Shown: positions 1 to 5,050 of the stretch, piece by piece | Layout of the letters: every line of letters begins with the position of its first letter | Position numbering within the stretch: the stretch's first letter is position 1 | Assembly (NCBI GenBank): GCA_004357365.1 | Contig: SMVT01000153.1 | Location: forward strand, 1-5,050 | Direction of reading: 5' to 3' | Length of the DNA: 5,050 nucleotides | Origin: Nitrospina sp. | GTDB taxonomy: Bacteria > Nitrospinota > Nitrospinia > Nitrospinales > Nitrospinaceae | The notes under the pieces: model-generated | Told to the model about the DNA's origin: nothing | Databases searched by the model: none | Seen by the model: the letters and a program-made list of their open reading frames with translations, nothing else | Translations under genes and position numbers: made by a program

Positions 1-68
1 ACAAAACCGGCTCCATAGAGCCCAACCGTGAGCAGAGCTACCAAACCGTATTTGAATAAACGCTTCAT
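1..68 (-). CDS. N-terminus of a further exported or membrane-anchored protein (partial)
   Basis: The ATG at 68-66 opens a frame that runs off the window after 22 codons. The visible sequence, MKRLFKYGLVALLTVGLYGAGF, has a basic N-region and an uninterrupted hydrophobic core, so it is a signal peptide or an N-terminal anchor. No lipobox cysteine or cleavage site is seen before the edge. The gene begins 16 bases after the stop of the secreted beta-sandwich gene, and that gap holds AAGGAG ending 11 bases before the ATG, the best ribosome-binding site in the window. It is therefore most likely the next gene of the same operon. The family cannot be identified from so little. Confidence 0.75.
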   Translation of the reverse strand, partial: MKRLFKYGLVALLTVGLYGAGF

Positions 69-73
69 GAGAA

Positions 74-82
74 ATTCTCTCC
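74..82 (-). promoter_or_regulatory. Ribosome-binding site of the gene starting at 68
   Basis: On the minus strand AAAGGAGAG immediately follows the preceding TAA stop, and the ATG comes a few bases after it. It supports independent initiation of the partial gene at 68, unlike the coupled starts elsewhere in the operon. Confidence 0.6.
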
Positions 83-84
83 TT

Positions 85-993
85 TTATTCGTGGGATTTG
101 AATGTGACCACCACGCCCACCGGATACAACCATTGCAAAAGGGGATCGATCGTGAGGGTCAGCCCCTCATCCCTATCATTATTATTGTCACGGTTAACTA
201 CAAATTTATCAATATCCCAGAATTTTCCGGCCGAGCCATCCCAGTCCCCTTTTCCAGATAAAGCCTTATTATTTAATAGGTTAGCTGATCCATTGCCGGC
301 CCGGCCATGACCTCCGATTATTCCAATGGCGCGGGGTTCCGGGGAGCCCGGCGGCGCATGGGGCGTCAGGGAAAGATCGTAGGTCTCGCCGGGTTTGAGG
401 ACCTGGAGTCCCGCCAGCAGGGTCACGGAATTTTTTTCCCGGCTTCCCGGGTCCTCGGTGACCACCACCAGGGCCCATCCCGCCACGGTATAGGGATCCC
501 TCCCGCCAGGATTCATTTCTTCCGAAAAAAGGTTTTTCACTCCATACACTCCACCGCCCGTAACATACCGTGTGACCTCCGCCAGTGCGGTATAAAGGAT
601 TCCGGTGGAATTCTGTTTCCATATTTGTTGTGCCTTGATGGAATGCTCCTGATTTCCATCCGTGATTAAAATAATCTCTTCGCGGGCTTTATTTTCCTGT
701 TTTGTTTCACCTGACCAGATCAGGAAGGCTTTTTTAACCGGCCAAGCATTATTCAGGCGAACCCGGTTGGTCTTTTGAATGCCGCTTTTGCTCAACAGGC
801 TTTTTCCAATAACCTGAAATCCCAGCCCCCGGGACGTGTGGCTATATACCACCTCAAGACCTTTAATGGATTTATGCCCCACAGCGGAGAATTCAGACGC
901 GGAAAGGACATGGGGCATAAACAAGGCAAGACCCAACTGTAAAAAAATCAAACACCGAAAATGAATGCGCCCCTCATGCTTCTTAATTTTCAT
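85..993 (-). CDS. Secreted beta-sandwich surface-type protein (resembles the leading domain of DUF11/DUF3344-type exported proteins)
   Basis: The 302-residue product starts with a signal peptide: a basic N-region (MKIKKHEGRIHFR), a hydrophobic core at about 14-31 and a likely cut near SAS (31-33). The mature part is predicted beta-rich and carries a run of motifs I associate with a beta-sandwich domain of bacterial surface proteins: VKKAFLIWSG (86-95), EVTRYVTGGGVYGV (139-152), AGWALVVVTEDPGSRE (171-186), an LLAGLQVL turn (192-199), WDIDKF (259-264) and PVGVVVTF (291-298) near the end. The Asn/Asp-rich loop NRDNNNDRDEG (267-277) could bind calcium. The domain name rests on recall of the motif pattern, not on a search. 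The ATG lies 6 bases after the TPR/barrel stop with only a weak AGGG ahead of it, so translation is probably coupled. It may bind, anchor or modify the exported polymer; no catalytic motif is visible. Confidence 0.82.
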   Translation of the reverse strand: MKIKKHEGRIHFRCLIFLQLGLALFMPHVLSASEFSAVGHKSIKGLEVVYSHTSRGLGFQVIGKSLLSKSGIQKTNRVRLNNAWPVKKAFLIWSGETKQENKAREEIILITDGNQEHSIKAQQIWKQNSTGILYTALAEVTRYVTGGGVYGVKNLFSEEMNPGGRDPYTVAGWALVVVTEDPGSREKNSVTLLAGLQVLKPGETYDLSLTPHAPPGSPEPRAIGIIGGHGRAGNGSANLLNNKALSGKGDWDGSAGKFWDIDKFVVNRDNNNDRDEGLTLTIDPLLQWLYPVGVVVTFKSHE

Positions 994-999
994 CAGACC

Positions 1000-3453
1000 C
1001 TATAACCTCAGCGTAAAATAAGTCTGGTAAACTTGAGTAATATCTTTGTCTTTTAAGGTCTCTTTGGCATATCTTGCATCGACGGTCCAGGAAATCCACT
1101 CTGCGATTCTCCAAGAAAAGAATAAGGTGGTGAGATGCTCTAAAGATTCGTCCAAAGAGTTATAAGTGATGACATAATCCGCCTCCAAACTGAACTTTTC
1201 TTTAATTTTATGCTGAAAATTAATAAAAAAGCTGTTTAGCGACTGGTCCGGGTTAGAGAGGTATCGGAGTTGATATTCCAGCTGGATCTTTTTATAGAAG
1301 GGAAGGAGGTATCTAGCACGTATAACATGATCGTCGCGGGTGCCCGTTAGGTTCGAATAATCATCCCACGAGGGATTGAGCAACAAAGAAAGATGTTCGG
1401 TGATGTTGACATCATAAGAAGCTGAATAGGTATTTATGGATTCCACTGTCAAATTACCAGTCTCTGTGTCTATAAATAATTCTCTCGCAAATGACGTGGT
1501 AAAATAATGCTTTCCCAATCTTTTTGTTAAAAGAAAAAAACCGGCATAGTCGGTTTCCGAGCTACTGAGGTTGAACACATTATTTCCCTTATTTTCGAAC
1601 CGGTTGAAATCAAACCTGAACCTCAATCCAATATTCTGTGGTAGTTTTTGCGCCAGGCCAATTGACCCGATATTCGCGCCGATATTAAAATCGGTCAGAT
1701 TATTCGCTTTATCTACTTGCTTCTGGTCGGATCGCTGGTAACGCAACTGTAATCTTGATTTTGCGGACAATTTGTAAAAATAATCCGCGGTTTCACGAAA
1801 ATCCCTAAAAACAATGTCACGAAAGTTCTCTGTGGGATCAGGACGATCTTGAAACTCAAAAAATTCAAAGCGGGTGATCAATGTAGGCGCTTGGAATCTT
1901 TCTAAACGTTCCTGAGCTTGTAGTGCTTCCACATCGTTAGGTTGGATTTTCAGGGCCTTCCGGTAATGCTTTTCTGCCAGGTCCCACTGGTCGTTATAAA
2001 AGTGGGTCCTCCCCAGGCCGACCAGGGCTTCAGTATTTTCTGGATTTATTTCAAGGGCCTGTTTATAAAGTTTGATGGATTCCTCGGTTTTTTTCTGCCA
2101 GCTATAGACGCGCCCAAGAGAAATATAGCCGGAAATATCTCCCCGCATCAAAGCGATGGATTTCTGAAGTTCTGTTACAGAATCATCCAGCCGTGCCGTC
2201 CAGCTGTATAGCGTTCCCAGCATCGCGCGGATGTCCTGGCGGTCCGGAGCTCTATCCCGGGCCTTCTCCAGGTAGGTGATCGCTTTCTTATATTTCCCTT
2301 CCTGACTGTATAAATCCCCAATTCCCAGAAGAGCCTCCAGATAATCCGGTTTTCTTTCAAGAATTTTTAAATACAGGGGTATTCCTTCCTTGCTGTTCCG
2401 CATCCATTTGTAGGTCCGTGCCAATCCCTGCATACCCTCCAGATTATCCGGATAAAGTTCGAGGAGCAGCTTGAAGTAACCAATGCTCACATCGAACTTC
2501 CTCTGCCAGGCGGTGACCTGGCCCAACAGGAGCAGGAGGTCGAACCGCTTGGGATACTTCGCAAGAAGCGCTTTGAGTTCCTCTTCGGCGGCGGCGGGCT
2601 CTCCCTGCCAGGCCTGCAGGCGTAGGAGACCGATTTCGCCATCCGGGAGATCGGGCCGCATGTCGCGGACCTGTTGGTAGATGGCGGCGGATTCCTGATA
2701 CTTTTTCTGCCAGCTCAGGACCTGCGCAAGACCGAGTAAGACTTCAATATCCCCAGGGTATTCTTTTATCAGTTGTTTGTAGGTTCGTGCCAATCCCTGC
2801 ATGGCTTTCAATTTGTCCGGATTAAGTTCAGGGTTTTCTTTTATCAGTTGTTTGTAGGTTCGTGCCAATCCCTGCAAGGCTTCCAAATTGTCCGGATAAA
2901 GTTCGAGGAGCTTCTTGAAGTAATCGACGCTCACGTCGAATTTCCTCTGCCACGCGGTGACCTGGCCCAACAGGAACAGGAGGTCGAACCGCTTGGGATA
3001 CTTCGCAAGAAGCGCTTTGAGTCCCTCTTCGGCGGCGGCGGGCTCTCCCTGCCAGGCCTGCAGGCGCAGGAGACCGATTTCGCCATCCGGGAGATCAGGC
3101 CGCATGTCGCGGACCTGTTGGTAGAGGGCGCTGGATTCTTGATATTTTTTCTGCCAGCTCAGGACACCGGCCAGCCCCGACAGGGCTTCGACATCCTTCG
3201 GATTGTTTTGGATCAGCTGGCGATAAATGGCCGCGGCTTCCTCGTGTTTTCCCTGCCAGCCGGTTTGACGGGCCTTTTTCATCAGGCCGTCACGTATTAA
3301 CGCTTCAGGGTCGACCGCCCAGGACAGAGAAGGGAGAATACAGCAAACAAAGAAAAGGTAGGAAACGCCAAGCGCCAGGGCGCCCTTTGTGGTTGCCACA
3401 GGGTCACGCTTCATTCGGCTACTGGGATTCCGGAGTTCTTCTGCACCAAGCAT
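1000..3453 (-). CDS. Exported TPR-repeat protein with C-terminal outer-membrane beta-barrel (PgaA/BcsC/YaiO-like architecture)
   Basis: The 817-residue product probably forms the periplasmic scaffold and outer-membrane pore that exports the polymer made by the upstream glycosyltransferase. A signal peptide is visible: a basic stretch from Met14, a hydrophobic core at about 24-44, and a likely cut after SWA (46). TPRs follow to about residue 509: full 34-residue repeats at 56-89, 90-123, 124-157 and 158-191, two shortened units at 192-216 and 217-237, then eight more full repeats from 238. Many carry a WQ at the helix A/B turn (SWQKK, AWQGE, AWQRK). Residues 525-817 alternate polar and hydrophobic residues in amphipathic strands separated by polar turns and end in TYFTLRL, as expected for a barrel of perhaps 14 strands, although the last residue is Leu rather than the usual Phe. 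Two starts are possible: Met1 at 3453 and Met14 at 3414. Neither has a good Shine-Dalgarno site, and Met14 gives the more normal signal peptide. The total length is close to that of E. coli PgaA, but no deacetylase partner gene is visible, so no symbol is given. Confidence 0.88.
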   Translation of the reverse strand: MLGAEELRNPSSRMKRDPVATTKGALALGVSYLFFVCCILPSLSWAVDPEALIRDGLMKKARQTGWQGKHEEAAAIYRQLIQNNPKDVEALSGLAGVLSWQKKYQESSALYQQVRDMRPDLPDGEIGLLRLQAWQGEPAAAEEGLKALLAKYPKRFDLLFLLGQVTAWQRKFDVSVDYFKKLLELYPDNLEALQGLARTYKQLIKENPELNPDKLKAMQGLARTYKQLIKEYPGDIEVLLGLAQVLSWQKKYQESAAIYQQVRDMRPDLPDGEIGLLRLQAWQGEPAAAEEELKALLAKYPKRFDLLLLLGQVTAWQRKFDVSIGYFKLLLELYPDNLEGMQGLARTYKWMRNSKEGIPLYLKILERKPDYLEALLGIGDLYSQEGKYKKAITYLEKARDRAPDRQDIRAMLGTLYSWTARLDDSVTELQKSIALMRGDISGYISLGRVYSWQKKTEESIKLYKQALEINPENTEALVGLGRTHFYNDQWDLAEKHYRKALKIQPNDVEALQAQERLERFQAPTLITRFEFFEFQDRPDPTENFRDIVFRDFRETADYFYKLSAKSRLQLRYQRSDQKQVDKANNLTDFNIGANIGSIGLAQKLPQNIGLRFRFDFNRFENKGNNVFNLSSSETDYAGFFLLTKRLGKHYFTTSFARELFIDTETGNLTVESINTYSASYDVNITEHLSLLLNPSWDDYSNLTGTRDDHVIRARYLLPFYKKIQLEYQLRYLSNPDQSLNSFFINFQHKIKEKFSLEADYVITYNSLDESLEHLTTLFFSWRIAEWISWTVDARYAKETLKDKDITQVYQTYFTLRL
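2411..2721 (-). repeat. Duplicated TPR module, copy 2
   Basis: This is the second copy of the module at 2855-3165, encoding roughly residues 245-348. Nearly all protein differences are conservative, for example SSALY against SAAIY and LLFLLG against LLLLLG. Identity is highest in the GC-rich middle (about 2510-2721) and falls towards the 2411 end, where the copies differ in the TPR linkers. The 444-base offset equals 148 codons, so the reading frame is preserved. Confidence 0.9.
2762..2911 (-). repeat. 75-base tandem duplication (two units) between the module copies
   Basis: The units are 2762-2836 and 2837-2911. Their first 40 bases are identical and the next 28 differ at four positions by my count. 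Each unit encodes 25 residues containing QGLARTYKQLIKE. Because 25 is not a multiple of the 34-residue TPR period, the duplication inserts a short, non-canonical repeat in the superhelix (residues 192-216 and 217-237). A third diverged GLARTYK occurs at about residues 343-349, where it continues into a normal full TPR. Confidence 0.9.
2855..3165 (-). repeat. Duplicated TPR module, copy 1 (N-terminal)
   Basis: This block encodes roughly residues 97-200 of the TPR/barrel protein, about three TPRs. It is repeated 444 bases away at 2411-2721. Over the best-conserved stretch of about 215 bases I count roughly ten mismatches, with exact runs of more than 40 bases. That is far closer than the other TPRs in the gene are to each other, which points to a recent duplication or to gene conversion between the copies. 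Confidence 0.9.
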
Positions 3454-3464
3454 GGGCGATGTCT

Positions 3465-3493
3465 TTCATAGGTACGAGTAATGTTTAGCTCAA
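3465..3493 (-). promoter_or_regulatory. Possible weak sigma-70-type promoter ahead of the TPR/barrel gene
   Basis: Reading the minus strand, TTGAGC (3493-3488) and TATGAA (3470-3465) are separated by exactly 17 bases. Each hexamer matches the sigma-70 consensus at four of six positions. It lies in the only spacer of any size in the window. If it is real, transcription would begin only a few bases before the ATG at 3453, which would favour the internal ATG at 3414 as the translated start. Matches of this quality are common by chance. Confidence 0.2.
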
Positions 3494-3494
3494 A

Positions 3495-3509
3495 ACTCCG
3501 GTCGGGAGT
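3495..3509 (-). other. Small hairpin just after the glycosyltransferase stop
   Basis: On the minus strand ACTCC and GGAGT form a perfect 5-bp stem around a 5-base loop, starting 3 bases past the TAA stop and followed by a run of four T. It is short for an intrinsic terminator, so if it acts at all it would more likely cause partial termination or protect the upstream message's 3' end. It may be chance. Confidence 0.25.
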
Positions 3510-3512
3510 GAT

Positions 3513-4937
3513 TTAAAACCCTTTTCGAACCATGTCTCCCCAGTCGCCTTTTTTGCCGGAAAAATATTGCACAATCCCCACCAGTCTCCACCATACCGTC
3601 AAAGGTCGGAAAAAAAACACCTCGATAAATGAGACCCCTATCAGCTTGATGATCATAGAGGTCTGCGGATACCGGCGGTAAGTCATTTCTTCAAAGATGA
3701 CGGATCCAATGGAGAGCAGGATGTTAAGAACGACCGTGGCTAAAATAAATAATATCAGAAGAGGCGTGCCCACCAGATTGAAGGACCAGGAAACGATAAA
3801 GAAAAGGACTCCAAAGACCTCAATGATGGGACCCAGCCCTTCCACCAACATGAAAAACGGATATGAAATGAGACCGACAATTCCATATTTGGGATTGAAA
3901 AATAGTTTCCTGTTGCTGAACAGGCTTTCCAACAATCCCCGCTGCCATCGATTTCTCTGCAGCCGAAGCACTTTAAGGCTCTCGGGAGCTTCCGTCCAGC
4001 ACACCGGGTCAGGGATAAAGGTGATGCTGTAAGGTTCGCCCTTTTCTCTTAATCGGGCATGGAGCCTCACCACCAGTTCCATATCCTCCCCGATGGTGTC
4101 TTTATGATACCCGCCGACTTCAATCACCTTGTTCTTTTTGAAAATTCCAAAGGCTCCGGAAATAATGATCAGGCCATTAAACAATGAAAACGCCATTCGT
4201 CCGGCCAGAAAGGCTCTGAGATATTCCATGACCTGGAATTTGCCCAGAAGGGTTTTGGGCAGGCCGATTTTCGTGACTCTTCCATTGAAAATTTCACACC
4301 CATTGGCGATTCGAACGGACCCCCCCGCGGCCACCGTTTTGGGGTCTTCCACGAAGGGCCGCACAATTTTTAAGAGAACATCCTCTTCCAGAATAGAGTC
4401 GGCATCCAAAGAACAGATAAGCGGGAATTTGGATGCGTTGATTCCGGCATTCAGGGCATCCGCTTTCCCACCGTTTTCCTTATCCACCAACATAAGGTCG
4501 GGATAAGTGGATGACTCGTAAATTCCCCGGATATCCTGACAGGGCAGCTGCTTTCTAAAAACGTTTTTGGTCTTTTTCAGATCAAATGTTTTTAATATCT
4601 CTTCCAGGGTATGGTCGGTCGAGCCATCGTTGATCAGGATGACTTCGTATTTTGGATACTGCAATTGAAGCAGGGATTTGACGCTTCCGATAATGCTCAA
4701 TTCTTCGTTATAGATAGGCACCAGCAGCGATATCGGCTTGGTGAACGGCGACAGGAAAAAGTTCCTCTTTTCCATGGACTGGGCACGATGCGAATGTTTT
4801 CTGATCGCACTGAACGCCAGCAGCAGCATGGAAATATACACGGTATTGACAAATAAGAAATAGCCGGCGATGAAATGATTCACCACATGCAGAAATGGAG
4901 CGACTGATTGTAAAAGGTTTTGTTCGACTGGGCTCAT
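3513..4937 (-). CDS. Processive family-2 glycosyltransferase (exopolysaccharide synthase-like, inner membrane)
   Basis: This 474-residue protein should polymerise a beta-linked glycan from a nucleotide sugar on the cytoplasmic side and pass it through its own membrane helices. One hydrophobic segment lies near residues 21-43. The GT-A domain follows, with PIYNEE (74-79), NDGSTD (103-108), GGKADALNAG (156-165), the metal-binding DAD (178-180), GED (283-285) in the place of the usual TED-type catalytic-base motif, and QRNRW (327-331), the QxxRW signature of processive enzymes. Hydrophobic stretches at about 352-389, 391-415 and 430-457 give roughly four C-terminal membrane segments. The protein ends in a short WGDMVRKGF tail with no PilZ domain, so direct c-di-GMP binding as in BcsA is not seen. 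Length and topology resemble PgaC/IcaA-type synthases, but the sugar specificity cannot be read from sequence. The start has no clear Shine-Dalgarno site and overlaps the preceding stop (ATGA), which implies translational coupling. The downstream TPR/barrel gene is the expected export partner. Confidence 0.93.
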   Translation of the reverse strand: MSPVEQNLLQSVAPFLHVVNHFIAGYFLFVNTVYISMLLLAFSAIRKHSHRAQSMEKRNFFLSPFTKPISLLVPIYNEELSIIGSVKSLLQLQYPKYEVILINDGSTDHTLEEILKTFDLKKTKNVFRKQLPCQDIRGIYESSTYPDLMLVDKENGGKADALNAGINASKFPLICSLDADSILEEDVLLKIVRPFVEDPKTVAAGGSVRIANGCEIFNGRVTKIGLPKTLLGKFQVMEYLRAFLAGRMAFSLFNGLIIISGAFGIFKKNKVIEVGGYHKDTIGEDMELVVRLHARLREKGEPYSITFIPDPVCWTEAPESLKVLRLQRNRWQRGLLESLFSNRKLFFNPKYGIVGLISYPFFMLVEGLGPIIEVFGVLFFIVSWSFNLVGTPLLILFILATVVLNILLSIGSVIFEEMTYRRYPQTSMIIKLIGVSFIEVFFFRPLTVWWRLVGIVQYFSGKKGDWGDMVRKGF

Positions 4938-5050
4938 TGCGGCTTGTGCAGAAATTGGGTGATCATATCCCGGGCGAAAGGATCCTGGGTGAGGTCACAG
5001 AAGCTTTGCAGAAATTCTCTACCCTTGTCTCCCATTTGAAAAATTGAAGA
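4934..5050 (-). CDS. C-terminal end of an upstream operon gene, product not recognised (partial)
   Basis: The reading frame is open from the window edge to a TGA at 4936-4934 and gives 38 residues, ending in FLHKPQ. The visible tail is soluble and looks helical (GREFLQSFCDLTQDPFARD, then MITQF), with no membrane segment. The stop overlaps the ATG of the glycosyltransferase in an ATGA arrangement, so the two genes are almost certainly co-transcribed and translationally coupled; this overlap is the main reason to believe the frame. From memory, relatives of the downstream glycosyltransferase are sometimes preceded by HEAT-repeat proteins, and this helical tail would fit one. However, 38 residues are too few to assign a family, and I do not claim that identity. 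The 5' part lies outside the window. Confidence 0.7.
   Translation of the reverse strand, partial: SSIFQMGDKGREFLQSFCDLTQDPFARDMITQFLHKPQ

Noticed and set aside
295..306. Near-palindromic GC-rich string GCCGGCCCGGCC as a regulatory hairpin
   Set aside because: It lies inside the coding sequence of the secreted protein, where it encodes a Gly/Arg/Ala stretch, and has no adjacent T run or gene boundary.
281..669. Open frames of 113 (minus) and 120 (plus) codons overlapping the secreted beta-sandwich gene
   Set aside because: Both overlap a frame with a signal peptide and recognisable domain motifs. Their translations are low-complexity and rich in Gly, Arg and Pro, typical of shadow frames.
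2762..3165. Repeats considered as a CRISPR-like or intergenic repeat array
   Set aside because: The units are in frame within a TPR gene, are not separated by unique spacers of regular length and have no cas genes nearby. They are coding duplications.
2773..3300. Long plus-strand open frame of 175 codons
   Set aside because: It lies wholly antisense to the TPR region and its internal repeats merely mirror the TPR duplication. It has no supported start and is better explained as a shadow of the minus-strand gene.
3414..3469. Short minus-strand open frame starting at 3469 (MKDIAHAW...) as a leader peptide
   Set aside because: It is only 16 codons, overlaps the start region of the TPR gene, has no ribosome-binding site and shows no regulatory codon pattern.
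3513..4937. Naming the synthase bcsA, or the pair pgaC/pgaA
   Set aside because: The synthase lacks PilZ and the extra helices of BcsA, and no pgaB or pgaD is visible. The architecture fits the broader class but does not support a specific gene name.

Overview
The window is one tightly packed operon read entirely on the minus strand, in the order of decreasing coordinates. It suggests a Gram-negative bacterium: one product has a signal peptide, a long tetratricopeptide (TPR) scaffold and a C-terminal stretch that reads as an outer-membrane beta-barrel. Base composition is mixed: two GC-rich blocks lie in the TPR-coding region, while the barrel-coding part is AT-richer. I cannot place the organism to phylum from this sequence. 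There is no rRNA, tRNA, insertion sequence, CRISPR array or phage gene, and no gene-free stretch longer than 59 bases.

Layout in transcription order. (1) 5050-4934 holds the last 38 codons of an upstream gene, whose stop overlaps the next start as ATGA. (2) 4937-3513 encodes a 474-residue processive family-2 glycosyltransferase with all the expected catalytic motifs and membrane segments. (3) A 59-base spacer (3512-3454) contains a small hairpin and a possible weak promoter. (4) 3453-1000 encodes an 817-residue exported protein with about twelve full TPRs, two shortened ones and a C-terminal beta-barrel. (5) 993-85 encodes a 302-residue secreted, probably beta-sandwich, surface-type protein. 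(6) 68-1 holds the first 22 codons of another exported or membrane-anchored protein.

Read together, the operon looks like a synthase-dependent exopolysaccharide system. The inner-membrane glycosyltransferase would polymerise and extrude a glycan, and the TPR/beta-barrel protein would carry it across the periplasm and outer membrane, by analogy with PgaC/PgaA and BcsA/BcsC. The small secreted protein could act on or bind the glycan at the surface. None of the usual accessory genes (pgaB, pgaD, bcsB, bcsZ) is inside the window, and the glycosyltransferase has no PilZ domain. The polymer is therefore unknown and the gene set may be a variant system.

The most distinctive DNA-level feature is in the TPR region. 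A GC-rich block of about 310 bases is present twice, 444 bases apart, with a separate 75-base tandem duplication between the copies that is out of register with the 34-residue TPR period. This looks like comparatively recent modular growth of the periplasmic scaffold.
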